Under the pieces are notes generated by a model. The model did not search any database and was not told where the DNA came from. It worked only from the letters and a program-made list of their open reading frames with translations. From Streptomyces aureocirculatus (GTDB lineage Bacteria > Actinomycetota > Actinomycetes > Streptomycetales > Streptomycetaceae), in NCBI RefSeq assembly GCF_000720475.1, contig NZ_JOAP01000106.1, forward strand, positions 1-12,851: DNA of 12,851 nt, read 5' to 3'. The first letter of the stretch is position 1. Each line of letters begins with the position of its first letter. Positions 1-6,739 of the stretch are shown in pieces. The translations under genes were made by a program, and so were the position numbers.

Positions 1-258
1 GGGTGGGGGCGGGCGGAGAGTGCCGGGGGTGCGGGCGCGGGCGGGGAGTGTGGGGGCGCGCGGAGCCCGTCCGTTCCCGCCCGGCCTCGGCCACCTCGTT
101 CCGGTGAATCAGGAGCGTGCCCTCACGCGCGACGCCCTCGTGCGCCCCGGGCGCGCATCCCCGTACGTATCCGGGCCCGCGACCCGCTGTCTGCCGGAGT
201 GCGCCGGGCGCGCCCCAACCGTCACAGCTCCTGCCACACGGCTTACCGTGCGGCCTCA

Positions 259-280
259 GATCCGTATTCTTCGGATCATG
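259..280 (+). promoter_or_regulatory. Candidate -10 box and stem-loop at a leaderless start
   Basis: The hexamer TATTCT (265-270) fits the actinobacterial -10 pattern TANNNT and would place transcription initiation at or next to the ATG at 278. No purine-rich Shine-Dalgarno sequence lies before that ATG, which agrees with a leaderless mRNA, a common arrangement in Streptomyces. The same bases form an inverted repeat, GATCCG (259-264) and CGGATC (272-277), with a 7-base loop that contains the -10 box. The -35 region is weak. The sequence is seen directly; the promoter role is inferred. Confidence 0.4.
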
Positions 281-1090
281 GCCGCTCCCCTCGCATATGC
301 CCTCATCGCCACTGACCTGGACGGAACCCTGCTGCGCTGTGACGACACGGTTTCCGACCGGTCGCGCAGGGCGTTGGCCGCCGCGAGCGAGGCCGGAGCA
401 CGGCACCTCGTCGTGACCGGACGCCCCGCGCCCCGCGTGCGCCCGCTCCTGGAAGAGCTCGACTACGACGGGCTCGCGGTGTGCGGGCAGGGGGCGCAGC
501 TCTACGACGCGGGAAGCGGCCGCATGGTGTGGTCGGTGACCCTGGACCGGGAGCTCGCGGAGGTCGCGCTCGGGAAGATCGAGGCCGAGGTCGGGCAGGT
601 GTTCGCGGCCGTGGACCAGGACGGCGTCGACGGTCTGACGCTGATCGAGCCCGGGTACGAGATGCCGCACCCGACGCTGCCCGCGGTACGGGTGCCCCGG
701 CGCGGGGTGCTGTGGGAGGAGCCGATCAGCAAGGTGCTGCTGCGGCACCCCGCACTCGCGGACGACGAGTTGGCGGCGGTGGCCAGGGGCGCGGTGGAGT
801 CCCTCGCGACCGTGACGATGTCCGGCCCCGGCACGGTGGAGCTCCAGCCGTGCGGCGTGACGAAGGCCACCGGACTCGCGCTCGCGGCGGAGCGGATGGG
901 GATCGGGGCCGCCCGGACGATCGCCTTCGGGGACATGCCGAACGACATCCCGATGTTCGCCTGGGCCGCACACGGTGTGGCCATGGCCAACGCTCACCAG
1001 GAACTCAAGGCGGTGGCTGACGAGTTGACGGCCTCCAACGAGGAGGACGGCATCGCGGTGGTGATCGAGCGGCTGCTGGCGTACGGGTGA
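278..1090 (+). CDS. Cof-type HAD-family phosphatase
   Basis: 270 aa, the normal size for a Cof/YidA-like (HAD IIB) phosphatase, a cytoplasmic Mg-dependent enzyme acting on small phosphorylated metabolites. Motif I is DLDGTLL (residues 13-19) with nucleophile Asp13 and acid/base Asp15. Motif II is VVTGRP with Thr47. A conserved lysine sits in GVTKATGL (Lys196). Motif IV is GDMPNDIPM (218-226) with metal-binding Asp219 and Asp223. The C2-type cap lies between motifs II and III. The frame is open upstream to base 20, but the conserved domain begins at once after the ATG at 278, so that start is chosen. The substrate cannot be told from sequence. No operon partner is visible; the next gene begins 460 bases downstream with its own ribosome binding site. 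Confidence 0.9.
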   Translation: MAAPLAYALIATDLDGTLLRCDDTVSDRSRRALAAASEAGARHLVVTGRPAPRVRPLLEELDYDGLAVCGQGAQLYDAGSGRMVWSVTLDRELAEVALGKIEAEVGQVFAAVDQDGVDGLTLIEPGYEMPHPTLPAVRVPRRGVLWEEPISKVLLRHPALADDELAAVARGAVESLATVTMSGPGTVELQPCGVTKATGLALAAERMGIGAARTIAFGDMPNDIPMFAWAAHGVAMANAHQELKAVADELTASNEEDGIAVVIERLLAYG

Positions 1091-1116
1091 TGCGGCCCGC
1101 GCGGTCCACGCGGTCC

Positions 1117-1158
1117 GTGTGCCGTGTGCCGTGTGCCGTGTGCCGTGTGTCGTGTGGG
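1117..1158. repeat. 7-bp tandem repeat (GTGTGCC)
   Basis: Four perfect copies of GTGTGCC (1117-1144) are followed by two degenerate copies, GTGTGTC and GTGTGGG. The array begins 26 bases after the HAD phosphatase stop codon. A 7-bp period is not codon-compatible, so it is non-coding. CGGTCC before and GGACCG after the array could pair, with the repeats in the loop. Confidence 0.85.
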
Positions 1159-1255
1159 GACCGTGGCCGGAAACAGGTGCGGGACGGATGTCTGGCCGGA
1201 TGCCGTCGCGGGCGGCCGCGCCGCCGACCGGGTCGGGGACGTCCCGGAGGCCCGC

Positions 1256-1321
1256 CGGGAAGCCCACCCGGAAGAGGCGGGAAGCCCACCCGGAAGGGGC
1301 GGGGAGCCCGCCCGGAAGGGG
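1256..1321. repeat. 22-bp tandem repeat, three copies
   Basis: Three adjacent 22-base units at 1256-1277, 1278-1299 and 1300-1321. Each has the pattern CGGGRAGCCCRCCCGGAAG followed by a purine-rich tail. Copies 1 and 2 differ at one base; copy 3 carries a few more changes. The unit length is not a multiple of three and no gene overlaps it. Confidence 0.85.
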
Positions 1322-1420
1322 TGCGTCACCCCCGCCATGTGGGGCACATCATTCATGGTGGACCATTTCGGTCATTCCATGTCTATCGGGCAGGCTGGTC
1401 TCCTCGGCCCGGGCAGGCGC

Positions 1421-1544
1421 TGGCTGTGATCGAAAGGCGACCGGATACGCTGACTTGAGTGATGGCAGCGACACATCGACAAACCGCGTCATCGGTGAAA
1501 GATCGACCGAGTGATCGACTTGTGATCGTCAGCAGACAGGAGAA
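1421..1544 (+). promoter_or_regulatory. Putative promoter, GATCG motifs and RBS of polyprenyl synthase
   Basis: TACGCT (1446-1451) fits a TANNNT -10 box, with a poor -35 around 1421-1427. Downstream, GATCG recurs at 1501, 1513 and 1524, that is 12 and 11 bases apart on about the same helical face; a further copy lies at 1428. This may be an operator or chance. The ribosome binding site AGGAGAA (1538-1544) lies 6 bases before the GTG at 1551 and is convincing. The promoter itself is tentative. Confidence 0.4.
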
Positions 1545-1550
1545 CCCCTC

Positions 1551-2561
1551 GTGACCGTCGTCGGGCCCTTCGGGCTGAGCGTGCGGGACCAGGCTCTCGA
1601 AGCCGATGTCCAGGCCGGGTTGACGGCTGTCGAGGAGGGCCTGCTCGAGGCCACCAAGAGCGAGGTCCCCTTCATCACCGAGGCCGCGCAGCACCTCGTG
1701 CGGGCCGGCGGCAAACGTTTTCGGCCACTCCTGGTGATGCTCACGGCCCAGTTCGGCGACCCGTACGCGCCCGGAGTGGTGCCGTCCGCCGTGGTCGTGG
1801 AGCTGACGCACCTCGCGACGCTGTACCACGACGACGTGATGGACGAGGCCGATGTGCGCCGGGGCGTGGCGAGCGCCAACCAGCGCTGGGGCAACTCCGT
1901 GGCGGTCCTCACCGGCGACTTCCTGTTCGCGCGCGCGTCCCACACGCTCGCCGACCTCGGCCCCGAGGCCGTCCGCGTCCAGGCCGAGGCGTTCGAGCGG
2001 CTCGTCACCGGGCAGATCCTGGAGACGGCGGGCCCCTCCGACGGGCGCGACCCCGTCGACCACTATTTGGAAGTGCTCGCGGGGAAGACCGGTTCGCTGG
2101 TCGCCGTCGCCTGCCGGTTCGGCGCGATGATGTCGGGCGCCGAAGAGTCCGTGGTGGACGTGCTCACGCAGTACGGGGAGCGGCTCGGGGTCGCCTTCCA
2201 GCTCGCCGACGACGTACTGGACATCGCGTCCGAGTCGACCGAGTCCGGCAAGACGCCGGGCACCGACCTGCGGGAAGGCATCCCCACGCTGCCGGTCCTG
2301 CGGCTGCGGGAGCGCGTGGCGCGCCTCGGGCTCGCGGAGGACGTCGCGCTCTGCGAGCTGCTCGACTCCGACCTCACGGACGACGCGCGGCACGCGGAGG
2401 CGCTGACCCAACTGCGGGTGCACCCGGCCCTTGAGCAGGCCCGCAGGGACACGGTGCGCTACGCCGAGGAGGCGCGGGCCGCGCTGGCCCCGCTGCCCGA
2501 GTGTGACGCCAAGGCGTCTCTCCTGGAGCTGTGCGATCTGGTCGTGCACCGGGCCGGCTGA
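1551..2561 (+). CDS. Long-chain all-trans polyprenyl diphosphate synthase
   Basis: 336 aa, full length for the class. It elongates farnesyl or geranylgeranyl diphosphate with isopentenyl diphosphate to make the menaquinone side chain. Visible motifs: GGKRFRP (53-59); first aspartate-rich motif DDVMD (94-98) within YHDDVMDEADVRRG; GKTGSL (178-183); second aspartate-rich motif DDVLD (220-224). The fifth residue before the first motif is Ala89. A small residue there does not block chain growth, which by family rules favours a long product of about C35-C50; Streptomyces menaquinones usually carry nine isoprene units. The GTG start is fixed by AGGAGAA just upstream. It appears monocistronic. Heptaprenyl, octaprenyl and nonaprenyl synthases cannot be separated by eye. 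Confidence 0.92.
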   Translation: MTVVGPFGLSVRDQALEADVQAGLTAVEEGLLEATKSEVPFITEAAQHLVRAGGKRFRPLLVMLTAQFGDPYAPGVVPSAVVVELTHLATLYHDDVMDEADVRRGVASANQRWGNSVAVLTGDFLFARASHTLADLGPEAVRVQAEAFERLVTGQILETAGPSDGRDPVDHYLEVLAGKTGSLVAVACRFGAMMSGAEESVVDVLTQYGERLGVAFQLADDVLDIASESTESGKTPGTDLREGIPTLPVLRLRERVARLGLAEDVALCELLDSDLTDDARHAEALTQLRVHPALEQARRDTVRYAEEARAALAPLPECDAKASLLELCDLVVHRAG

Positions 2562-2570
2562 GCCCTCGCC

Positions 2571-2618
2571 GACACCGGCACCGACACCGACACCGGCATC
2601 GGCACCGGCACCGGCGTC
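2571..2618. repeat. 6-bp tandem repeat (GRCACC)
   Basis: Eight successive hexamers of the form GACACC or GGCACC, two of them altered to GGCATC and GGCGTC, begin 9 bases after the polyprenyl synthase stop. The sequence resembles the 18-bp array at the start of the next gene, which is built from related GCCACCGAC-like pieces. Confidence 0.8.
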
Positions 2619-2684
2619 GAGACCCCGCCGTCGTCGCGGTCGCCGTCGCGCCCGGCGGAGCGCGGGGCGCGCCGAGCAGGCGTG

Positions 2685-2700
2685 CGTGACGCATATCACA
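2685..2700. promoter_or_regulatory. CRP-like palindrome upstream of the CHRD gene
   Basis: The 16-mer CGTGACGCATATCACA matches the CRP/FNR-family consensus TGTGA-N6-TCACA at nine of ten defined positions. It lies about 105-120 bases before the ATG of the CHRD gene and just upstream of the TTGAGTC repeats. Streptomyces encode a Crp protein, so the site is plausible. Binding is inferred only. Confidence 0.4.
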
Positions 2701-2708
2701 AGCGGAGC

Positions 2709-2733
2709 TTGAGTCTGGATTGAGTCCAGGCTC
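2709..2733. promoter_or_regulatory. Direct repeat and stem-loop before the CHRD gene
   Basis: TTGAGTC occurs at 2709-2715 and again at 2720-2726, an 11-base spacing of about one helical turn. Overlapping this, GAGTCTGGA (2711-2719) and TCCAGGCTC (2725-2733) form a 9-bp stem with one T-G wobble and a 5-base loop. It could be an operator for a helical-phase binder, such as a response regulator, or an RNA hairpin in the leader. TTGAGT could also serve as a -35 element. Confidence 0.4.
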
Positions 2734-2803
2734 GGATCCGTTCCGTACCTCTGCTCGGAAGCCGACGCAGGGGGCGTCGGCGTCGAACGGGGAGACGTCA
2801 ATC

Positions 2804-3931
2804 ATGGGCACGACCGACTCAACGGCCATCGCCACCGGCACGGCCATCGCCACCGACACGGCCATCGCCACCGACACGGCCATCGCCACCGACACGGCTA
2901 TCGCCACTGCCAGGACCACCGCCACCGCCACCGCCACGACCACCGCGACGAACCCGTCAAGCACCTCGGCCGCCCGCGGCCGCCGTCGCCGGACGCGGCT
3001 CCTCACCGGCGCCGTCGCGGTCGCCGCTGCCGCCGGTGTCGCCGCCGCCACCCTGCCCGCGTCGGCGGACAGCGGCAGCACGGCGACGGCGCGAGTGGGC
3101 GGCAGCGCCCTCTTCGCGGCGAGTCTGAACGGCGCCAACGAGGTGCCCGTACCCGGCGGCCCAGCAGTCGGCGACAAGGACGGCGCGGCCCTGCAGTTCG
3201 TGAAGGTCAAGGGCGACAAGGTGTCCGTCACCGTCAAGTGGCGCGGCACCGCCGAGCCCACCGCCCTGCACATCCACCAGGGCGCGAAGGGAGCGAACGG
3301 CGCCGTCAAGGTCGACTTCACCAAGCTCCTGGCCAAGGCCGAGCACCGGCGCGTGACCGGCACGGTGAAGGTCCGGGACGCCGCCCTGCTCAAGAAGCTG
3401 AAGGCGAACCCGAACGGCTTCTACGCCAACCTGCACACCGCCGAGTTCCCCGGTGGCGCCGTCCGCGGCCAGCTCCACAAGGTCACCGCGAACGCCTCCC
3501 TGGACGCGGCGGGCCGTAGCTTCCAGGCATCCGTGGTCAAGGGCAGGCAGATCTACCAGTGCAAGAAGACGACGGACGGCTCCGGCCGCTTCACCTTCCA
3601 GCAGCGCGATGTCCGGGCGACGCTCGGCGGCCGCATCGCCCATGACTTCGTCGCGCCGAACTCCGGCACCCCGCGCTGGGTCGTGCCCGACCGCAGCGGC
3701 GTCACGGGGACCTTGATCTCGAAGACGACCAACGGCAAGCAGAACATCGCCGAACTGGACCTGAAGGCCAAGCAGGTGGGCAAGAAGCGCGGGCTGCTCG
3801 CGGGCACGACGGAGATCCTGCGGCTCAACACCGTCGGTGGCGTGCAGCCGCCGGGCACCTGCAAGCCGGGGACGCCGAAGAGCATCGTGTCGGTGCCGTA
3901 CGGCGCGGACTACGTGTTCGTCAGCCGCTGA
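2804..3931 (+). CDS. Secreted CHRD-DUF3455 two-domain protein
   Basis: 375 aa. Residues 7-36 are five copies of TAIATD-like hexapeptides, followed by a Thr/Ala-rich stretch. A basic patch GRRRRTR (59-65), a hydrophobic core (66-84) and an ASA site before Asp89 make a signal peptide with an unusually long n-region. Residues about 102-228 match the CHRD domain: NGANEVP, LHIHQG (155-160) and NLHTAEFPGGAVRGQL (209-224). Residues about 238-373 match DUF3455: GRQIYQC, GTPRWVV, an ILRLNTVGG segment and VPYGADYVF. Cys253 and Cys353 may form a disulfide. The ATG at 2804 is chosen because GGGGAGA (2789-2795) precedes it; an in-frame TTG at 2720 lacks such a site. Function is unknown; both domains are extracellular families of poorly defined role. 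Confidence 0.85.
   Translation: MGTTDSTAIATGTAIATDTAIATDTAIATDTAIATARTTATATATTTATNPSSTSAARGRRRRTRLLTGAVAVAAAAGVAAATLPASADSGSTATARVGGSALFAASLNGANEVPVPGGPAVGDKDGAALQFVKVKGDKVSVTVKWRGTAEPTALHIHQGAKGANGAVKVDFTKLLAKAEHRRVTGTVKVRDAALLKKLKANPNGFYANLHTAEFPGGAVRGQLHKVTANASLDAAGRSFQASVVKGRQIYQCKKTTDGSGRFTFQQRDVRATLGGRIAHDFVAPNSGTPRWVVPDRSGVTGTLISKTTNGKQNIAELDLKAKQVGKKRGLLAGTTEILRLNTVGGVQPPGTCKPGTPKSIVSVPYGADYVFVSR
2822..2911 (+). repeat. 18-bp coding tandem repeat in the CHRD leader
   Basis: Five 18-base units (2822-2839, 2840-2857, 2858-2875, 2876-2893, 2894-2911) encode TAIATG, three TAIATD and TAIATA. Units 2-4 are identical in sequence. Third codon positions are almost all G or C, as in the rest of the gene, which supports translation. 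Copy number should vary by replication slippage without breaking the frame. Confidence 0.9.
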
Positions 3932-4020
3932 GCCGACGCCGAGCTGCCCGCCGAGTCGGCGTGAGACCACGTGACGTACGTGCGTACCGCCCCCGTGACG
4001 CACCGATCGTCACCACCCCT

Positions 4021-4067
4021 GGCGGCGCCTCCCCTTACGGGACGGGGGAGGCGCCGCCCCTTTGTGT
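4021..4067 (+). terminator. Strong intrinsic terminator after the CHRD gene
   Basis: A perfect 14-bp stem pairs 4021-4034 (GGCGGCGCCTCCCC) with 4045-4058, around a 10-base loop, and is followed by CCTTTGTGT. It lies 89 bases after the CHRD stop codon and well before the next start, so it most likely ends the CHRD transcript. Confidence 0.85.
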
Positions 4068-4119
4068 CATCCCTGAGCAGTAGGCGGAGTTGCTCCCGCG
4101 GTCTGACGCTTCCTGCTGG

Positions 4120-4181
4120 CCGATTTGGTCGGATGGAGACAGCCGAAGACAGGCGCGGACAACCACTCCTGACCAATTCGG
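4120..4181. promoter_or_regulatory. Paired inverted motif upstream of the LolA-like gene
   Basis: CCGATTTGGTCGG (4120-4132) and CTGACCAATTCGG (4169-4181) are inverted copies of each other at 11 of 13 positions. Their centres are 49 bases apart. The first is itself a CCGA-N5-TCGG palindrome. They lie 78-139 bases before the LolA-like ATG, where a promoter would be expected. An operator role is inferred; no clear -35/-10 pair was identified. Confidence 0.3.
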
Positions 4182-4258
4182 GTGAGAATGGCGGCGCGGG
4201 GTGGACGAGTGCACGCGAGGAAAGAACGCCGCCGCCGACCACGGAGGTAAGGCAGACA

Positions 4259-5518
4259 ATGGCACCGTACGAACCGGAGCAGGACTCCAACGAGGCAGGG
4301 GAGCTCAGGGCGGGCCGCCGCAAGGCGGTGCGCTATGTCGTTCCGCTCGCGGTGGCCGGGGTGGCCGCGGCGACCATCGGGCTCGTCCCGGCGCTCGCCA
4401 CGTCGGGCGACCCGGACCTGCCGGACGTCACCGCGCAGGAACTCATCGAGAAGATAGCCGCGTCGGACACACAGCAGCTCTCCGGCACGGTGAAGATCAG
4501 CACGGACCTGGGCCTGCCGTCGTTCGCCTCCGGCATGACCGGCTCCTTCGCGCCGGGCGCCGGGGGTGCCGGGGGCGGCGACGAGGAGGGCGGCGACGGC
4601 AAGGGCTCGGCCGCCGACCCCTCGGCCAAGCTGATGGAACTGGCCACCGGCACGCACACGCTGCGGGTCGCGGCCGACGGCCCGGACCGGCAGAAGCTGT
4701 CGGTCCTCGACGACGCCGCCGAGTACAGCCTGATCCACAACGGCGACGACGTGTGGGCCTACGACAGCGCGTCGAACGAGGCGTACCACTCCAAGGACGG
4801 CGGCAAGGCGGGTGAGGGCGCAGGCAAGCACGGCGGCAAGGACCTGCCGAAGAATGTTCCCGCCACGCCCAAGGAGTTCGCCGAGCAGGCACTGAAGGCC
4901 GCCGACAAGTCGACCTCGGTGAAGGTCGACGGCAGCGCGCAGGTGGCGGGGCGAGATGCCTACCGTCTGGTCCTCAAGCCGAAGGCCTCCGGCTCGACGG
5001 TCGGCCAGATCACCATCGCGGTGGACGCGAAGACGGGGACGCCGCTGAAGTTCACGCTGTCCCCGGCCGGAGGCGGCTCCGCCGTCGTCGACGCGGGCTT
5101 CACGAAGGTCGACTTCGGCAAGCCGGCCGCGTCCACCTTCGACTTCAAGCCGGCCAAGGGCACGAAGGTCACGGAGGAGGGCGACAGCAACGACACGTTC
5201 CGGCACGAGGGCGGCAAGGACGTCAAGGACTTCAAGGGCGCGGAGCCCGGCGTGAACGTCATCGGCGAAGGCTGGACGTCCATCGCCGAGCTGAAGCTGC
5301 CCGGCGACCAGGGCCTGCCCACCTCGGCGTCCGACGACGTACCGCAGGAGGCCGCGAAGTTCCTCGACTCCCTCGGCGACAAGGTGAAGGGCGACTTCGG
5401 CTCGGGCACGGTCTTCAAGACCCGCCTGGTCAACGCGCTGATCACCGACGACGGCAAGGTGTACGTGGGCGCGGTCACCAAGGACGCGCTGCTCAAGGCG
5501 GCGAACGCGGCGCAGTAG
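4259..5518 (+). CDS. LolA/RseB-like envelope protein
   Basis: 419 aa. A basic N-terminus (GRRKAVR, 19-25) precedes one hydrophobic segment (about 26-47) ending in PALA, a signal peptide or membrane anchor with no lipobox cysteine. The rest is polar and repeats the features of actinobacterial LolA-like / DUF2092 proteins: an N-terminal helix (DVTAQELIEKIAASD), strands with SGTVKIST and THTLRVAADG, then VWAYDS (165-170), DAYRLVLKPK and ITIAVDAKTGTPLKFTL. A Gly/Asp/Glu-rich linker (98-120) interrupts the first half. The family fold has a hydrophobic cavity that binds lipids or lipoproteins; the ligand here is unknown. The ATG follows GGAGGT (4243-4248). An ABC exporter gene pair starts 255 bases downstream, which suggests related work at the membrane, although a strong hairpin separates them. 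Confidence 0.8.
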   Translation: MAPYEPEQDSNEAGELRAGRRKAVRYVVPLAVAGVAAATIGLVPALATSGDPDLPDVTAQELIEKIAASDTQQLSGTVKISTDLGLPSFASGMTGSFAPGAGGAGGGDEEGGDGKGSAADPSAKLMELATGTHTLRVAADGPDRQKLSVLDDAAEYSLIHNGDDVWAYDSASNEAYHSKDGGKAGEGAGKHGGKDLPKNVPATPKEFAEQALKAADKSTSVKVDGSAQVAGRDAYRLVLKPKASGSTVGQITIAVDAKTGTPLKFTLSPAGGGSAVVDAGFTKVDFGKPAASTFDFKPAKGTKVTEEGDSNDTFRHEGGKDVKDFKGAEPGVNVIGEGWTSIAELKLPGDQGLPTSASDDVPQEAAKFLDSLGDKVKGDFGSGTVFKTRLVNALITDDGKVYVGAVTKDALLKAANAAQ

Positions 5519-5547
5519 CGCCCGGGCGCGGGCGGTGGACGAACCGG

Positions 5548-5592
5548 CGGCGGATCCGGGGTGCCGAGCAGAGGGGCACCCCGGATCCGCCG
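5548..5592. terminator. Strong hairpin terminator after the LolA-like gene
   Basis: An 18-bp perfect stem (5548-5565 with 5575-5592, core GGATCCGGGGTGCC) with a 9-base loop starts 29 bases after the LolA-like stop codon. There is no T-tract, which is usual for efficient Streptomyces terminators. It is symmetrical enough to act on both strands. Confidence 0.8.
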
Positions 5593-5717
5593 TACGGCGA
5601 TCAGTCGCCGTACAGCGATGAGTCGCCGTACAGCGATGAGTCGCCGTACAGCGATGAGTCGCCGTACAGCGATGAGTCGCCGTACAGCGAGCACGAACAG
5701 CACGAACAGCACGAACA
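5592..5717. repeat. 18-bp palindromic array plus 9-bp array
   Basis: Six units begin with GTAC at 5592, 5610, 5628, 5646, 5664 and 5682. Four (5610-5681) are identical, GTACAGCGATGAGTCGCC; the first is a variant and the last is truncated. Across the unit junction, GTACGGCGA-TCAG-TCGCCGTAC (5592-5613) is a perfect 9-bp inverted repeat, and later units keep it with one mismatch. Three copies of GCACGAACA follow (5691-5717). The frame of the downstream ATPase is open through here and would read MSRRTA repeats. However, third codon positions are only about half G/C, unlike real genes of this window, and no ribosome binding site precedes the internal ATGs, so it is judged non-coding. Confidence 0.85.
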
Positions 5718-5773
5718 CGGAACAGGCAGAGGGAACGGCGGGCCACGGGCAGCCGGGCGAACGGGAGGTACGG

Positions 5774-6739
5774 GTGCCGAGCACCAGCGGGGACCGCGCG
5801 GGGGACCGCACGGCCGACGTGATCGAGACGTCCGGGCTCACCAAGCGCTACGGCAAGCACCTGGCCGTGGACCACCTCGACCTCACCGTCCCCCGCGGCA
5901 GCGTCTTCGGTTTCCTCGGCCCCAACGGTTCCGGCAAGACCACGACGATCCGCATGCTGATGGGCCTGATCGAGCCGACTTCCGGCCGGGCCAGGGTGCT
6001 CGGCCGCCCCATGCCGCGCGACGGCCGCAGAGTTCTGCCGCGCGTGGGCGCGCTCATCGAGGGCCCGGCGCTCTACGGCTTCCTGTCGGGCCGCGACAAT
6101 CTCCTGCGCTACGACTCCGCCGACCCGACCGCCGACCCCCGCACCCGGCGTACCCGCGCCGAGGCCGCCCTCGACCGGGTCGGCCTGACCGCCGCCGCGG
6201 GCAAGAAGGCCAAGGCGTACTCCCTGGGCATGAAGCAGCGCCTCGGCCTCGCGGCCGCCCTGCTGCAGCCGCGTGAGCTGCTCGTCCTGGACGAGCCCAC
6301 CAACGGGCTCGACCCGCAGGGCATGCGCGAGATCCGCTCCCTCGTGCGGGAGCTGGCGTCGGACGGCACCACCGTCTTCCTGTCCTCGCACCTCCTCGAC
6401 GAGATCGAGCAGGTCTGCTCGCACGCGGCTGTGATGACCCGGGGCCGGCTGATCACCCAGGGCCCCGTCGCGGAACTCGCCGCGGGCGCGCGCGGGCGGC
6501 TCGTCGTGACGACCCCGGACACCGGGGACGCGGCCCGCGTGCTCAAGGAACTCGGCGTGGCCGACCTGGTGATCGCCGACGACCGGGTCACGGGCGAGCC
6601 ACCGGGCACGGAACTCGCCGATGTGAACGCCGCACTGGTCGAGGCGGGCGTCCGCGTCCGTGGCTTCGGCGTCGAACGCGCCTCCCTGGAGGACGCGTTC
6701 GTCGCCCTGACGGGAGAGGGTTTCGATGTCGCGGGCTGA
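5774..6739 (+). CDS. ABC exporter ATP-binding protein (BcrA/DrrA type)
   Basis: 321 aa, a full-length single nucleotide-binding domain with the extended C-terminus of this subfamily. Walker A is GPNGSGKTT (49-57). The Q-loop region reads VGALIEGPALY (91-101), with Glu at the usual Gln position as in BcrA-like ATPases. The signature is SLGMKQRLGLA (150-160), Walker B LLVLDEPTNGLD (169-180), and the switch histidine is His206 in SSHLLDE. It powers the permease encoded next, and the two frames overlap by 14 bases, so they are translated together. The GTG at 5774 is chosen for GGGAGG (5763-5768) just upstream. An in-frame GTG at 5819 is an alternative, and longer upstream starts run into repeats. 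The substrate cannot be predicted; drug, antibiotic or lipid export are family possibilities. Confidence 0.92.
   Translation: MPSTSGDRAGDRTADVIETSGLTKRYGKHLAVDHLDLTVPRGSVFGFLGPNGSGKTTTIRMLMGLIEPTSGRARVLGRPMPRDGRRVLPRVGALIEGPALYGFLSGRDNLLRYDSADPTADPRTRRTRAEAALDRVGLTAAAGKKAKAYSLGMKQRLGLAAALLQPRELLVLDEPTNGLDPQGMREIRSLVRELASDGTTVFLSSHLLDEIEQVCSHAAVMTRGRLITQGPVAELAAGARGRLVVTTPDTGDAARVLKELGVADLVIADDRVTGEPPGTELADVNAALVEAGVRVRGFGVERASLEDAFVALTGEGFDVAG

Larger units (their letters stand above)
1091..1550. other. 460-base intergenic spacer with short repeats
   Basis: No convincing gene. The first half is GC-rich and repetitive: two 9-bp GCGGTCC-type copies (1101-1118), a heptamer array (1117-1158) and three 22-bp copies (1256-1321). 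From about 1335 the composition becomes more AT-rich and promoter-like. Small inverted repeats occur there, ATGTG/CACAT (1337-1349) and CATGG/CCATG (1354-1381). Several GATCG motifs precede the polyprenyl synthase start. Short open frames here are scrambled repeat translations without family resemblance. Confidence 0.6.

Noticed and set aside
20..277. Upstream extension of the HAD phosphatase
   Set aside because: The frame is open but the encoded residues are Arg/Pro/Gly-rich with no homology, and the conserved domain begins at the ATG at 278.
2708..2714. HspR-binding HAIR element (CTTGAGT-N7-ACTCAAG)
   Set aside because: Only the left half-site CTTGAGT is present. The expected ACTCAAG is missing at the right spacing.
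1383..2801. A 472-codon open frame on the minus strand
   Set aside because: Antisense of the polyprenyl synthase, whose catalytic motifs are intact. No family resemblance.
5561..5773. Longer ATPase starting at the GTG at 5561 or at repeat-borne ATGs
   Set aside because: The GTG sits inside the terminator hairpin, the repeat ATGs lack ribosome binding sites, and third-position GC is low. GGGAGG precedes the GTG at 5774.
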